This document shows positions 23,901-38,900 of a stretch of DNA of 64,000 nt, piece by piece (position 1 is the first letter of the stretch; every line of letters begins with the position of its first letter). Where the stretch lies: NCBI GenBank assembly GCA_949752735.1, contig OX457044.1, positions 11,951,294-12,015,293 of the forward strand, in the 5' to 3' direction. Made by a program: the position numbers and the translations under genes. The DNA is from Lumbricus terrestris (Eukaryota > Annelida > Clitellata > Crassiclitellata > Lumbricidae). The notes beneath the pieces are model-generated. The model made no database searches. It was not told where the DNA came from and saw only the letters and a list, made by a program, of their open reading frames with translations.

Positions 23901-26900
23901 CTCTCGTAACTCTATGAATAACGGGCCGGAAAACCGGCCCGTCGGGTTCAAAGGGTTAAGGAGTTCACTTATTTGACCTCTACAGCTGATGTAAATTTAT
24001 TGAGAAACTATACCTGTTTAAGTTGTTTTGCAGACTTTAAATTTCGAAATAGAACAAATGAATCAATTGCTGCTACTGAACATTTAAATGCTCTCTGTTT
24101 GATATTTGTTCAGCCTGGAGAGATTGAAAACAAATTTGCTGGACTACTGGAGAAGAAGTGGACATCTGTGATAAGACTGCAGAAGAAGGTGACACATCAT
24201 TTCAACTGTGATATATTTATTTTATGCGTGTTTTAATTTGTTTTTTTGCAGATAAAATAGTTGTAGTAACGATCAGGGATTCCAGCAATACGTTCATCAC
24301 CGTGGCTCAATGGTGTAGCAGTGGTTCGGTGCCTTGGAGCAGGTTCAAATCCACCTCAAACCATCGCATTGGGACCTTGAGCAAGTTCTTCACTTGCAAT
24401 TGCTTGTGCACTTTGGCATGAAACTTCAATGCAGTGTCCGCGTTGTGGTTGGGGGCACCTCTGAGTGAGCTTGAAGGGGCACTATGGTAAATGCGAGAAA
24501 TAAATGCGAGATCAATAAAATGTTGATCAAAGGTACTGCTTTTGTTTTACTGATGGACCTAGTTGTATCCTAAATGTGCATGGCAACCTCATTCAACCAG
24601 CAAGAACTAGACATTTTATTCAGAGGGTTTCACGGTTACTTCATCATCCATCAAAGACATCTATCTATACAATCATCTGTCAATCGGTCATTTACATCTA
24701 TCCATACAATCATCTGTCAATCGATCATTTACATCTATCCATACAATCATCTGTCAATCGATCATTTACATCTATCCATACAATCATCTGTCAATCGATC
24801 ATTTACATCTATCCATACAATCATCTGTCAATCGATCATTTACATATATCCATACAATCATCTGTCAATCGATCATTTACATCCATACAATCATCTGTCA
24901 ATCGATCATTTACATCTATCCATACAATCATCTGTCAATCGATCATTTACATCTATCCAATCATCTGTCAATCGATCATTTACATCTATCTATACAATCA
25001 TCTGTCAATCGATCATTTACATCTATCCATTCAATCATCTGTCAATCGGTCATTTACATCTATCCATACAATCATCTGTCAATCGATCATTTACATCTAT
25101 CCAATCATCTGTCAATCGATCATTTACATCTATCCATACAATCATCTGTCAATCGATCATTTACATCTATCCATTCAATCATCTGTCAATCGATCATTTA
25201 CATCCATACAATCATCTGTCAATCGATCATTTACATCTATCCATACAATCATCTGTCAATCGATCATTTACATCTATCCATACAATCATCTGTCAATCGA
25301 TCATTTACATCTATCCATACAATCATCTGTCAATCGATCATTTACATCCATACAATCATCTGTCAATCGATCATTTACATCTATCTATACAATCATCTGT
25401 CAATCGATTATTTACATCTATCCATACAATCATCTGTCAATCGATCATTTACATCTATCCATACAATCATCTGTCAATCGATCATTTACATCTATCCATA
25501 CAATCATCTGTCAATCGATCATTTACATCTATCCATACAATCATCTGTCAATCGATCATTTACATCTATCCATACAATCATCTGTCAATCGATCATTTAC
25601 ATCTATCCATACAATCATCTGTCAATCGATCATTTACATATATCCATACAATCATCTGTCAATCGATCATTTACATCCATACAATCATCTGTCAATCGAT
25701 CATTTACATCTATCCATACAATCATCTGTCAATCGATCATTTACATCTATCCAATCATCTGTCAATCGATCATTTACATCTATCTATACAATCATCTGTC
25801 AATCGATCATTTACATCTATCCATTCAATCATCTGTCAATCGGTCATTTACATCTATCCATACAATCATCTGTCAATCGATCATTTACATCTATCCAATC
25901 ATCTGTCAATCGATCATTTACATCTATCCATACAATCATCTGTCAATCGATCATTTACATCTATCCATTCAATCATCTGTCAATCGATCATTTACATCCA
26001 TACAATCATCTGTCAATCGATCATTTACATCTATCCATACAATCATCTGTCAATCGATCATTTACATCTATCCAATCATCTGTCAATCGATCATTTACAT
26101 CTATCCATACAATCATCTGTCAATCGATCATTTACATCTATCCATTCAATCATCTGTCAATCGATCATTTACATCCATACAATCATCTGTCAATCGATCA
26201 TTTACATCTATCCATACAATCATCTGTCAATCGATCATTTACATCTATCCATACAATCATCTGTCAATCGATCATTTACATCTATCCATACAATCATCTG
26301 TCAATCGATCATTTACATCCATACAATCATCTGTCAATCGATCATTTACATCTATCTATACAATCATCTGTCAATCGATTATTTACATCTATCCATACAA
26401 TCATCTGTCAATCGATCATTTACATCTATCCATACAATCATCTGTCAATCGATCATTTACATCTATCCATACAATCATCTGTCAATCGATCATTTACATC
26501 TATCCATACAATCATCTGTCAATCGATCATTTACATCTATCCAATCATCTGTCAATCGATCATTTACATCTATCCATACAATCATCTGTCAATCGATCAT
26601 TTACATCTATCTATACAATCATCTGTCAATCGATCATTTACATCTATCCATACAATCATCTGTCAATCGATCATTTACATCTATCCATACAATCATCTGT
26701 CAATCGATCATTTACATCTATCCATACAATCATCTGTCAATCGATCATTTACATCTATCTATACAATCATCTGTCAATCGATCATTTACATCTATCCATA
26801 CAATCATCTGTCAATCGATCATTTACATCTATCCATACAATCATCTGTCAATCGATCATTTACATCTATCCATACAATCATCTGTCAATCGATCATTTAC

Positions 26901-29900
26901 ATCTATCCATACAATCATCTGTCAATCGATCATTTACATCTATCCATACAATCATCTGTCAATCGATCATTTACATCTATCCATACAATCATCTGTCAAT
27001 CGATCATTTACATATATCCATACAATCATCTGTCAATCGATCATTTACATCTATCCATACAATCATCTGTCAATCGATCATTTACATCTATCTATACAAT
27101 CATCTGTCAATCGATCATTTACATCTATCTATACAATCATCTGTCAATCGATCATTTACATCTATCCATACAATCATCTGTCAATCGATCATTTACATCC
27201 ATACAATCATCTGTCAATCGATCATTTACATCTATCCATACAATCATCTGTCAATCGATCATTTACATCTATCCAATCATCTGTCAATCGATCATTTACA
27301 TCTATCTATACAATCATCTGTCAATCGATCATTTACATCTATCCATTCAATCATCTGTCAATCGGTCATTTACATCTATCCATACAATCATCTGTCAATC
27401 GATCATTTACATCTATCCAATCATCTGTCAATCGATCATTTACATCTATCCATACAATCATCTGTCAATCGATCATTTACATCTATCCATTCAATCATCT
27501 GTCAATCGATCATTTACATCCATACAATCATCTGTCAATCGATCATTTACATCTATCCATACAATCATCTGTCAATCGATCATTTACATCTATCCATACA
27601 ATCATCTGTCAATCGATCATTTACATCTATCCATACAATCATCTGTCAATCGATCATTTACATCCATACAATCATCTGTCAATCGATCATTTACATCTAT
27701 CTATACAATCATCTGTCAATCGATTATTTACATCTATCCATACAATCATCTGTCAATCGATCATTTACATCTATCCATACAATCATCTGTCAATCGATCA
27801 TTTACATCTATCCATACAATCATCTGTCAATCGATCATTTACATCTATCCATACAATCATCTGTCAATCGATCATTTACATCTATCCAATCATCTGTCAA
27901 TCGATCATTTACATCTATCCATACAATCATCTGTCAATCGATCATTTACATCTATCTATACAATCATCTGTCAATCGATCATTTACATCTATCCATACAA
28001 TCATCTGTCAATCGATCATTTACATCTATCCATACAATCATCTGTCAATCGATCATTTACATCTATCCATACAATCATCTGTCAATCGATCATTTACATC
28101 TATCTATACAATCATCTGTCAATCGATCATTTACATCTATCCATACAATCATCTGTCAATCGATCATTTACATCTATCCATACAATCATCTGTCAATCGA
28201 TCATTTACATCTATCCATACAATCATCTGTCAATCGATCATTTACATCTATCCATACAATCATCTGTCAATCGATCATTTACATCTATCCATACAATCAT
28301 CTGTCAATCGATCATTTACATCTATCCATACAATCATCTGTCAATCGATCATTTACATATATCCATACAATCATCTGTCAATCGATCATTTACATCTATC
28401 CATACAATCATCTGTCAATCGATCATTTACATCTATCTATACAATCATCTGTCAATCGATCATTTACATCTATCTATACAATCATCTGTCAATCGATCAT
28501 TTACATCTATCCATACAATCATCTGTCAATCGATCATTTACATCCATACAATCATCTGTCAATCGATCATTTACATCTATCTATACAATCATCTGTCAAT
28601 CGATCATTTACATCTATCCATTCAATCATCTGTCAATCGATCATTTACATCTATCCATACAATCATCTGTCAATCGATCATTTACATATATCCATTCAAT
28701 CATCTGTCAATCGATCATTTACATCTATCCATACAATCATCTGTCAATCGATCATTTTCAATCAATGTTTCTATTGGTCCACACTGAAAAGCTATAATAA
28801 GCTAGCTCTGTGTTGACAAGTAGAAATCGATATATGAAAATAAAACGAGAGAATAAAAGGAATTATTCAGCGGTTGGATAAACTTTCAGTGGATAATTAT
28901 CTATGGGATATGTCTGTATATGTCCTTGGCAGACTGATGAATTGCGACCCTCAGGGCTTCAGGAACTCTGCCCAGATCAACTAATTCAACAGTGTAGGAG
29001 GATTATAAAATGTGGGACGCGGTGGTGTAGTGGGTATGTTCGCCGCCTTGCAGCTGAAGAGTTGCAGGTTCGAATCCAACTCAAGTCGCTGCGTAGGGAA
29101 CCTTAGGCAAATCCTTCACTTGTAATTGCTTGGCGCTTCGGCATGAAACTCTGATGCAGTGCCCGCTCTGTAGTCGGGAGCGCCTCTGAGTAGCGAGCTT
29201 GAAGGGGCGCTATAACATTAGCCCACGTTAGCTACATCGGTAAGAGAGCTGGCGTCTGTGGAAGAGAGCGTGCGGGCCGTGGTTCGATTCCTGAAGGTGG
29301 CTATTTCAGATATTCAAAATCTCGGGCTAGCACGGTCCATCCACGGGGACCTAAATGGCGTGGCGTCCATTCAAACGGGCGAGCGGTGGCAAAGGATCTC
29401 ACCTTCAGGGTCGAGGCCTTAAGACAGCCGCTATATAAAAATTCGATTACATTTACATTTTAACAAGTGCGGATTCAACCAATAAAATAGGTTGGGGATC
29501 TTTTTTACAGCAGAGGCAGTTATCCAACTTTCAAGCCTTCTGTCACAAACTATGGTTAGAAGGATGAACATTGAACTTTAATGAGGTTGAAGTAAAATAA
29601 TTTCTTGAGAAATTCTGTTTATTCTGTTCAAGCTTCAGACATTTATTTTAAGTAGCGACATCTCCAAAGCTAGCAATTCAGATCAAATCTAAAGAATACA
29701 ATGCATTGTAAACTGTGTGTATTCAATATTTTTCATAAGATAAATTTGTTTGCAATGTCCGCTGAACTGTGACTGGAATGTGTGATGACAGGTGATGGAT
29801 CTGGAATCGCGTCTGGTGGAGACGGAGAAGGAAATTCATTCCGGTGGTCCAACAAAGGAGAAGAGAAATCCGGCCGAGTGGATCCCGCGACCTCCAGAGA

Positions 29901-32900
29901 AGTTCTGCTTGACTGGACATCGAAGTACGGTCACGCGAGTCGTTTTTCATCCGGTTTTCAGCGTACTTGCGTCAGCAAGTGAAGATGCAACTATTAAAGT
30001 AAATGGTATTCTGTTTAATATTAGACAAGTAACAGAGCTCGTCTTTCTATGTATTTTGTTCAAATGTACGTATAGAATGTAGCATGTTTTTGAAGACTAA
30101 GGATTATGGTTATTAAGCAATTATCGGAAATCCAATTATTGGTTTTGAAAACGATAATCAGTTTCACTATTTATAAACCGATAATCAAATTCATTTTAAA
30201 AATAATTTATGATTCATGCTTTTGATTCATGCTATAATATAGTTGGAACAAATGCATGAATCATGAATTATTTTTTAAAATATATACACTTAAAGGTTGC
30301 CGAGAGAACAAACTAGCCTAATTGCCACAAATAAGCGGTAGGTGCGATGCTGCATTGCCCACGACCCATTATGTGTAAGAGGCTGTTGACCAACGGTATG
30401 GTGGATGTATGGCATGCGGCAATTTGAGTTGAATATTGTCATGCATTTAGTCAAATTTCAACTCTTTGTGATGGCGAAAATGAAAACCATTGTATGATTC
30501 GTTGTCAGCGAACAAGATGAGTTAATTACAGAACGTCAAATGCAATGAATCCCGCGATCTTTGTTTACACCAATGAATGCTTATAATTATATAGTTTACA
30601 CTGTCAGCTACACTAGTTTACCAGCTGGATAATCGGATTTTCTATAAGGCCAATTAATTGGACAAAAGTTTAAAAATCGGACTTCTAAAATCGATAAGTG
30701 GTTTGTAAAAAAAACCGATATAATTGACAACCCTATTAAGGATGTAATTCTTTTGAGAATTTATTATTATATTATTATTATGTAAAGACCGTGTGTTTAT
30801 GAGAATTCATGTTGTGATGAAGATCAGAGCGAGGAGGAGGAGGAGGCTCTGGCCGATGTGTTTGGTTGATGCTGCAGCACTTGATGTTGCTGGCTAAAAT
30901 TAAATGAAACGGATTTGAGATTTTCATTAATGATCTCTCTCACACTTTAGATTTGGGATTATGAGACCGGTGACTACGAAAGAACTTTGAAGGGCCACAC
31001 GGATTCTGTTCAGGATCTGGCTTTTGATCACACTGGAAAGTGGCTTGGTAGGACATTTCATTTGTATGTATCTTCTGTACTGCTACATATGTATCTGTTA
31101 GCATCATGAAGTATTTCAGATCAATATTTAAAGAATGGCCGGTTAGATGTGAATGAAGTAGTGTAGTAAAAGTTTTGTGTGTTCCTCATTTCATCTCATC
31201 AGCTTCTTTGACATGATGAGTGTCAATTATAGATGGAACGTTTGGTCAGACTTTGATCTTTTTCTGCTCATCATCATGAATATTGATCAGTCGTTTGTCG
31301 CAGTTGAGTTTATAATTTATGCAACTTTCACTGATCACTGGAATGAGATTAAGGTACTAAGGACTGGAATTTTATTTTATGGATTCATGTTGGCCATCAA
31401 TTTTTGCAGATCTGTGACTCTAATCATCTGCTATGATGCAGTATTAAATAAATGAGGCATAAGAACCATCATCAGCAGCCGGTCAATTGGTCAGCTCTGC
31501 AAAGATTCCTGTCTTCATCCAACAGAGATCTCGGCTGAATGGCGTCTACACACAGAATGTCAGCTTCATCTTCTTCCACCTTCTGCAAGGGACTGCTGCC
31601 TGCTGGTGGTTGAGTGTGTGCATGTGTGCATTTGTGTGTGTGTATGTCTGATGCCCGTCATTGCTCATTTTCTCAATGCTACGCTATTCAGGAAGCGTGA
31701 GCATGAGGTCAACTGTTGATGGATGGAATCCACTGGTTGGACTCTGCCCATTTGTCTATGGAAGGCTGCTCTAGAACAATGGTTCTCAAACTTCTGCAGG
31801 CCGCGGACCAGCAATAATTTTTTTGGAAGCTCGCGGACCGCCAACTCAAATGGCAAGCCTAAACAAAAGCGAACTATATTATTTAAAAAATAATCATAGG
31901 GCTATTTATAATTAAGGATTGGTTTAATCAATTAAAGCATATTCCTAATATCATTTAATTTATTTATCCATTAAGTTGTCATTTAATTACATTTTTAAAA
32001 GTTAAACTCAAAGTTTCAGAACAAAATTAGAAGTTTGTTAATGTAGGCCTATATATAAGAGGATCTGCAAAAATATAGATAAAGACAATATAACTAAGAT
32101 TGTGCGCTAATGATGGAAGCAGCACGCCGACAAAAGCGCGCAGACAAATGCGCGCAGACATATGCGCGCAACAGGAGACCTCCCAAAACACCCCCGGCAA
32201 AAGCGCGCAACTAATGTTTTTATGAAGGTATATATGTATGTGCATATGCATGCATGTATGTATATGTATGCATATGTATGCATAATTATGTATATATGCA
32301 TGCATATGTATGTATGTATGCATAATTGCATATGTTTGCATATATGCATATGCATGTATGCATATGTATGTATGCATATTATGTATATATATATATGCAT
32401 ATGTATGTATGCATGCATGCATGTATGTATGCGCATGTATGTATATATGTATGTATGTATGTACATACATCTACATACATACATACATAATACATACATA
32501 CATACACATACATATGAATACATGCATACATACATACATACATACACACATACATACATACTTACATATACCTAAGATTTTTCCTGTTGCGCGCATTTGT
32601 CTGCGCGCTTTTGTTACTGCGCGCATTTGTCTGCGCGCTTTTGTCCTGCGCGCTTTTGACGTGCACCGATGGAAGCACCTGCTTGAAATAAAAAACCGAA
32701 ATCAGAATATCACCAGATTTTAACTATTGTGAATCATATTTTCGTGTGAACGGTCGATTATTTTTTTGGCTTTGATCGAATATGAGACCAGTTCAGAACT
32801 GTCAGTTTCTTCACCCAGAGAGTCTCAGCATTCGCGCTCTATCACTGTTCTTTCATTTCAAAACAATGTCCTAAGAGACTTGTTTACGTTTTGTTAATTT

Positions 32901-35900
32901 TTAAATGCTTCAAATACATTTGTTTATATTTAAAATTCTATGTTATGTTAGAAAATTAAAAGATCTACATCTAGTAATGCTTGATCAGCGTTTACTTGAC
33001 TATATATAGCTCACCATAGATCAACAGAAATAAGCAGACTGCAGTCATAGGCGTAGAAAATTCTGAATAAATAAAATTGTTTGAATAGCCATTGGGCAAG
33101 TTAAAAATGGTGCTGGTAATGTATTTTTTAAGTTTGAGACAGAATTTTGAATAAATTTTGAACAACAATTCAAATAATTTCACAATTTTAAATATATAAA
33201 CCAATAATTATAATTTATTTTTCGCTCTCAGACTTCTTCACGGACCGGTGATCAGGACTTCGCAGACCGGCACCGGTCCGCAGACCACCACTTTGAGAAC
33301 CACTGCTCTAGAATGCTCGTTTTGCTGACAAGCTGTTTATTCTGATTGACTTTCCTATAATTTAGACTGGCATAGGTAGTGCTTTGGTGAATTTGTTGCA
33401 TCATATATATACATATCAAATGTTTAGATATATTTCTGTATTCCAGTTATCATAATTGTGCTTTCTTTTCGTTTAGTGTCTTGTTCAGCAGACATGATGG
33501 TCAAATTATGGGACTTCCAGACATACGAGTGTGTTAGAACGATGCATGGTAAACTTCTCATTTTATCTATCATATAGGGGATTGTGGGGCACGATCATCG
33601 ATTGCCTCTACGTGGCTCTGGTGAAGCGTGTGCTCCACATTTGAACAAACATATGAGTCATGATTTACATTTAAAGCTTCTGTCAATGGCTGACCAGTGC
33701 TTCAAAGTGAGATTACAATCGACTGTTGTTGTCATTTGTGCAGAGTAGAAGGCAGGCGCTGTTATGGCTTCAGCTGTTTGACACTTGTGTACGTCATTTT
33801 AGCTTAGATCTGATTGACTTTAAAAAGTGAAAGACAAAACTGGCTGTGTAACAGTTTTAACAGCTTCAGAGAAAATGAATGAAGTGGACGAACTGTTTCA
33901 GTTGTGAGGAGCTAACAAACTCTGAGGAGAGATGCTTTTGGTCTCTGCGTCAGTCCAGTGGTTTGCGATGGTTTAGAAGGGAAGTAAAACTGAATATCAT
34001 CCGATTGCAGTGATGAATGAGGCCATGTACTTCTAGCTCTGCAAGATTTGCGCAGATGCTCAACAGCAGCAGGGAGGAAGGGCCAGGAATTTCGATGATG
34101 TTTCAATTGACAGTTTGGATTCTGCAAGAAACTCCGTCTCAGCAGAGGATGTTCAAATTGATAGCTGGATATTCAAAACTATGTTCTCACTATGGCTAGG
34201 AAAATTGTTTTGTTTAGGTGGATGCGTTGTGCATTAGGCATGAGTCAGTGGCGTAGCAAGGTTTTTGGGGGCCCTTGTGCAGGGCTTTCGTGGTGGGCCC
34301 CTTCAATGCTTGAACCCCAAGATTTCAAACAATAAAGTTGTGCAAAAGCACCTGACTTTTGCGATATACAATTTGCATAGGCTCACATTCGAAATTAAAT
34401 TTTAAAATTAACTTATTTCAATTTTTCTTATTTTCTCCAGTTTGGCTCCATAAAACATTTTCTATTTCTTCAGGCTGCCAGAGTATACTGAACAAAATGT
34501 ATCAGTAAACATTGTTCCTCTCTTGTAGTATGAATTATAACCATCCACACTTAAATTCTATCAAACAGCTGGGTTATTTGACTAAAAAAGAAACCATTTA
34601 ATAAATTGGTATAATGTGAAGCGACTCAAGTTTGGGTTACTAAGATAAGTCTAAAAGAAGAATAACAAAATTCGGAAATGCTGAAATGTTCGCTTGGGTG
34701 AATACCTTTGGGCGAATTCCCTTGCGCAGAAATAATTGAGATGCATTCGTTCCAGAATCATTTTGTAAAGTCACTGGCATATTATAGGCCTACCACCATA
34801 GTTTCCAAAATGCCTCTCTGCTCGGTGTCGATATTCGAAGCCACCACCACCTCAGCATTGATCAAACTGAACTCAATTCTGTCACCAGGCTTGATGAAGT
34901 CATCGGGGTCTTGTACAGTATCTGCACAATCCACCGTTGTATATGCGGATTTGATCATTTGAAAGCATTCTAAATATTCTTAAAGTAAAAATTGACTGTG
35001 ACTGTGGGGCCCCTATACAGCTGGGGGCCCCTGTGCAGTGCCCCTTGTCTGATGTAGTCATCTGTGCAAGCTCGCTCTCCGCAAGTATCATAAACGCGGA
35101 AATTTGTTGCATTTTGGCGGTGTCCGGACAATTCGTCCCCGGACAATTCGTCCCGGACAATTCGTCCCGGACAATTCGTCCCCGGACAATTCGGACCCGG
35201 ACAATTCGGACCGGACAATTCGTCCCCGGACAATTCGGACCGGCTATAGCCTACTTTAGCCTCAGTCTATGCGTGACTTGTCCATTCTGGACTAGGCCAA
35301 CCTATTGCTTTCCAAATATACCTTTAATGTCATAGCCAAGTGAGGTAACGTGTTATATTATGTTTAGGCCTACATTTGCTTTGAGAACAATGAAATAATT
35401 TTCAATTTCGAATTGAATTTTAATGCGCAGCAGTATCTCCGGTCGACATCTGTATACGGTAATGGTGTCCGGGACTAATTGTCCGGGGACGAATTGTCCG
35501 GGACGAATTGTCCGGGGACGAATTGTCCGGGACGAATTGTCCGGGACGAATTGTCCGGGACGAATTGTCCGGGGACGAATTGTCCGGGACGAATTGTCCG
35601 GGACGAATTGTCCGGGGACGAATTGTCCGGGAACCATTTTGGCGGTCTTCTTTACACGTTCTTCTCGTGCTTGACGCTTAGCAGCGCCACTTAAATAAGA
35701 CTTAGGCATTACTTGGGGGACAGAAAGAGAGTGCCGTACGAGAATTAAAAAATATACAATTTGCATGTAAATAGGCTATGTAGTTATCTATTATAAATTT
35801 CACATTTTACTACAAAGATAATAAATTTTAAACACGCCTGCATAGACACAACTATGTTTATACGTCAGCATAGCTACTTCCAGCCAAAGACTGCAAAGGG

Positions 35901-38900
35901 TAAAAATATTTGTAATAGGTTAATCATAGCACATCGCAAACCGGTTGTTTGGACATTCCGGCTCAAACCCAAAAAATTATTGAGTGTGTGTGCACTGTAC
36001 ATATAGGTTTGAATGCATTCTGAATATCCTTAAAGTAAAAATTTGACTCTGACCCCGGGGGGCCCTTGACAGCCGGGGGCCCTTGTGCACTGCACAAGCT
36101 GCACAACCTATTGCTACGCCACTGGCATGAGTATTGAGTACCATAGATAATAGATACTTAAGTTATTATTAATAATTACTACAGGAAGAAGGGTAGAATG
36201 GAAAAACTGGTGCAACTACTATGAGCTCATTCGCAATAGTAAGGAATTACAACATTGTGTGACAAATGCAAATCAGTTGTAAACACAGAAATTAATTTGA
36301 TGTTGCTTCAAATCGCATTCAAAGGGAAAAGAGTGATTTTACCTGAATGAACATCTTCGACAGTTTCTCATTTATAAGGATTAATTTTAACATTTAAATT
36401 TACAGCATAACTTACAGTAATAATGGTGAGTCCATGTATGACTAAGAATAGCAGTGGCCATGCAATATGGACTGACTGGCTTCCAGTCCATCCAGATTTT
36501 GTCACGTGTTGTGTGAATTGCAGGTCATGACCACAACGTGTCGAGTGTCATGTTTCTTCCAAATGGGGATTTCATTATCTCAGCTTCTCGAGACAAAACA
36601 ATCAAGATGTGGGCAGTGGCCACTGGGTGAGAAAACCTTTTACTTAAATAATCTTCATTTTTATGCAATTCTCAGATTTCTTGCTGTGGGTGAGCTAAGT
36701 GGGAAGGATATCATTTTCCATGCTTCCCTGAATGCTTGCGCAGAGGCGTACAAGCAATCAGAGAAGGTCACAGTGCCTTCTTCTAACTTTTTGTTAGTTT
36801 AAAAAACACTTACTGTTGAAGAGAAATGTCTTTTAGCTTGAAATTATAATTGTGAATTTGTGTAGATTCATGTTAAGGGAAACGAGATGCAAGTGTCAAT
36901 TTTTTAAATGATGCGCATATGATTGGATGATTAGAAGTTTTGAACATTTAAAATTTAAGCCAAATCTGTTTCTAATCAAACTTATCTAACGCCACATGAC
37001 TTTGTGTCATCAGTGTCCAAATGTTACAATGTAATTTTCTTGCACTTTTATTGCTAAAAAGTTGACAGCTATGTCATCAAAGTCATTTGTTTCAACAGTT
37101 ATGTCATCAAAGTCATTTGTTTCAACAGTTATTTCATCAAAGTCATTTGTTTCAACAGTTATGTCATCAGAGTCATTTGTTTCAACAGTTATGTCATCAA
37201 AGTCATTTGTTTCAACAGTTATGTCATCAAAGTCATTTGTTTCAACAGTTATTTCATCAAAGTCATTTGTTTCAACAGTTATGTCATCGGAGTCATTTGT
37301 TTCAACAGTTATGTCATCAAAGTCATTTGTTTCAACAGTTATGTCGTCAAAGTCATTTGTTTCAACAGTTATGTCATCAAAGTCATTTGTTTCAACAGTT
37401 ATGTCATCAGAGTCATTTGTTTCAACAGTTATTTCATCAGAGTCATTCGTTTCAACAGTTATGTCATCAGAGTCATTTATTTCAACAGTTATGTCATCAG
37501 TCATTTGTTTCAGCAGTTATGTCATCAGTCATTTGCTTCAACAGTTATGTCATCAGAGTCATTTATTTCAACAGTTATGTCATCAGTCATTTGCTTCAAC
37601 AGTTATGTCATTAGAGTCATTTGTTTCAGCAGTCCCCTGCTTTGCAATGAACAGGAGTGTCAGTCATCCCTTGCACTAATTAGGATCATGGGTGCCTGCA
37701 ATTCGTAATCATCATTACATTGTTTGGTCGTCAAAATGCAGATGGACTTAATTGTTGTTCTGGTTGTTGTTGTGTTAGTTATTGTGTGAAGACATTTACT
37801 GGTCATCGTGAGTGGGTGAGGATGGTGAAGGTGATCGGCGATGGGTCGTTGCTCGCGAGTTGTTCCAACGATCAGACGGTTCGTGTGTGGGTCGTCGCGA
37901 ACGGTGAATGTAAGGTGGAGTTACGTGAGCACGAACATGTCGTCGAGTGCATCGCTTGGGCATCGGAATCCGCACACACGTACGTCAACGAGGCTCTCGG
38001 CAACGATGTGAGTCTCACGCATCTCACTCTTAACAGTTCTTCGAGTCTTCTTCTTCCATTTCACATGATATTCAGATTAAACGGAAAGACATTGAAGTGC
38101 AACTTTGAGCAAACAGTTTGCTCATAGATTTTGTTAGCGCTCCATCCCTGGAATGGCAAAGACGCATGATTCATGCGACATTTGTAGCAATTCCTATAGG
38201 GTCTCCTGATGCTGGTGTGGGTTTGCATAAGACATATACCACTGTTAGTAGGGGAACCGTATCCTTGCCATTTCCATTATTTCTGTATAAATGAGCGCTA
38301 CTGTAAATATTCAACACTTCTTCTACTTGTTGTGTGTGAGTTTGTGTTAAACGAGGGTGGTTTTTTGTTGTTTTTGCAAAGATCTGCATTTATGTCAGCC
38401 ATCGCAAATCAGGAATTTGTCAATTTTATTTGGATTCAAAGTGAATAAAGAATCATCTGTGATTGATAATAGCACACTGAGTATCTATAATTAGTGACTT
38501 GACAGATATTTCAAGGAATTGCGACGACAATGAAATTTAGTTAAGTTCATCTGGCGTCTGTATAACCAATGATAAATATTTGGGAGAAAGGTTCGAGATA
38601 TTTTGCCTCAAGATGGTAACTGATTTGTCTGAGTCTAAGTCATGCACAGCTGCTGATGTCAGTGCTAGTTAACCTGCTGCTTCTCATCTCTGGTCTACAA
38701 TTGTTTGCACTATGATGGACTAGAGTTGCTGGACTGCAGGGACTAATACCTGAAACGTAATGTAATGTAACATTTCTATTGTATTGTATCTATAGATTTA
38801 TATGGCATCTCTCACAGTGCACACCAATCAGAGTTGCTCCCAGTGCATTAAACCAAGAGAGGAAAAAGTGGTATTGAGACAACGAAAGAGGCATTTGGCC

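Noticed and set aside
24655..28760. CRISPR-like array
   Set aside because: Units are directly tandem with no unique spacers, and the DNA is animal nuclear.
24574..28797. Two very long + frames (about 1400 codons) through the satellite
   Set aside because: They follow from a 37-bp unit without stops in two frames; the same peptide phrases appear in shifted frames, and there is no codon bias, domain or splice logic. It lies in LIS1 intron 3.
32027..32723. Tyr/His/Met-rich frames on both strands
   Set aside because: TATG/CATA simple repeats inside the nested element B.
37010..37679. Repetitive frames of 164-205 codons on both strands
   Set aside because: 30-bp minisatellite; divisible by three, so open by construction.
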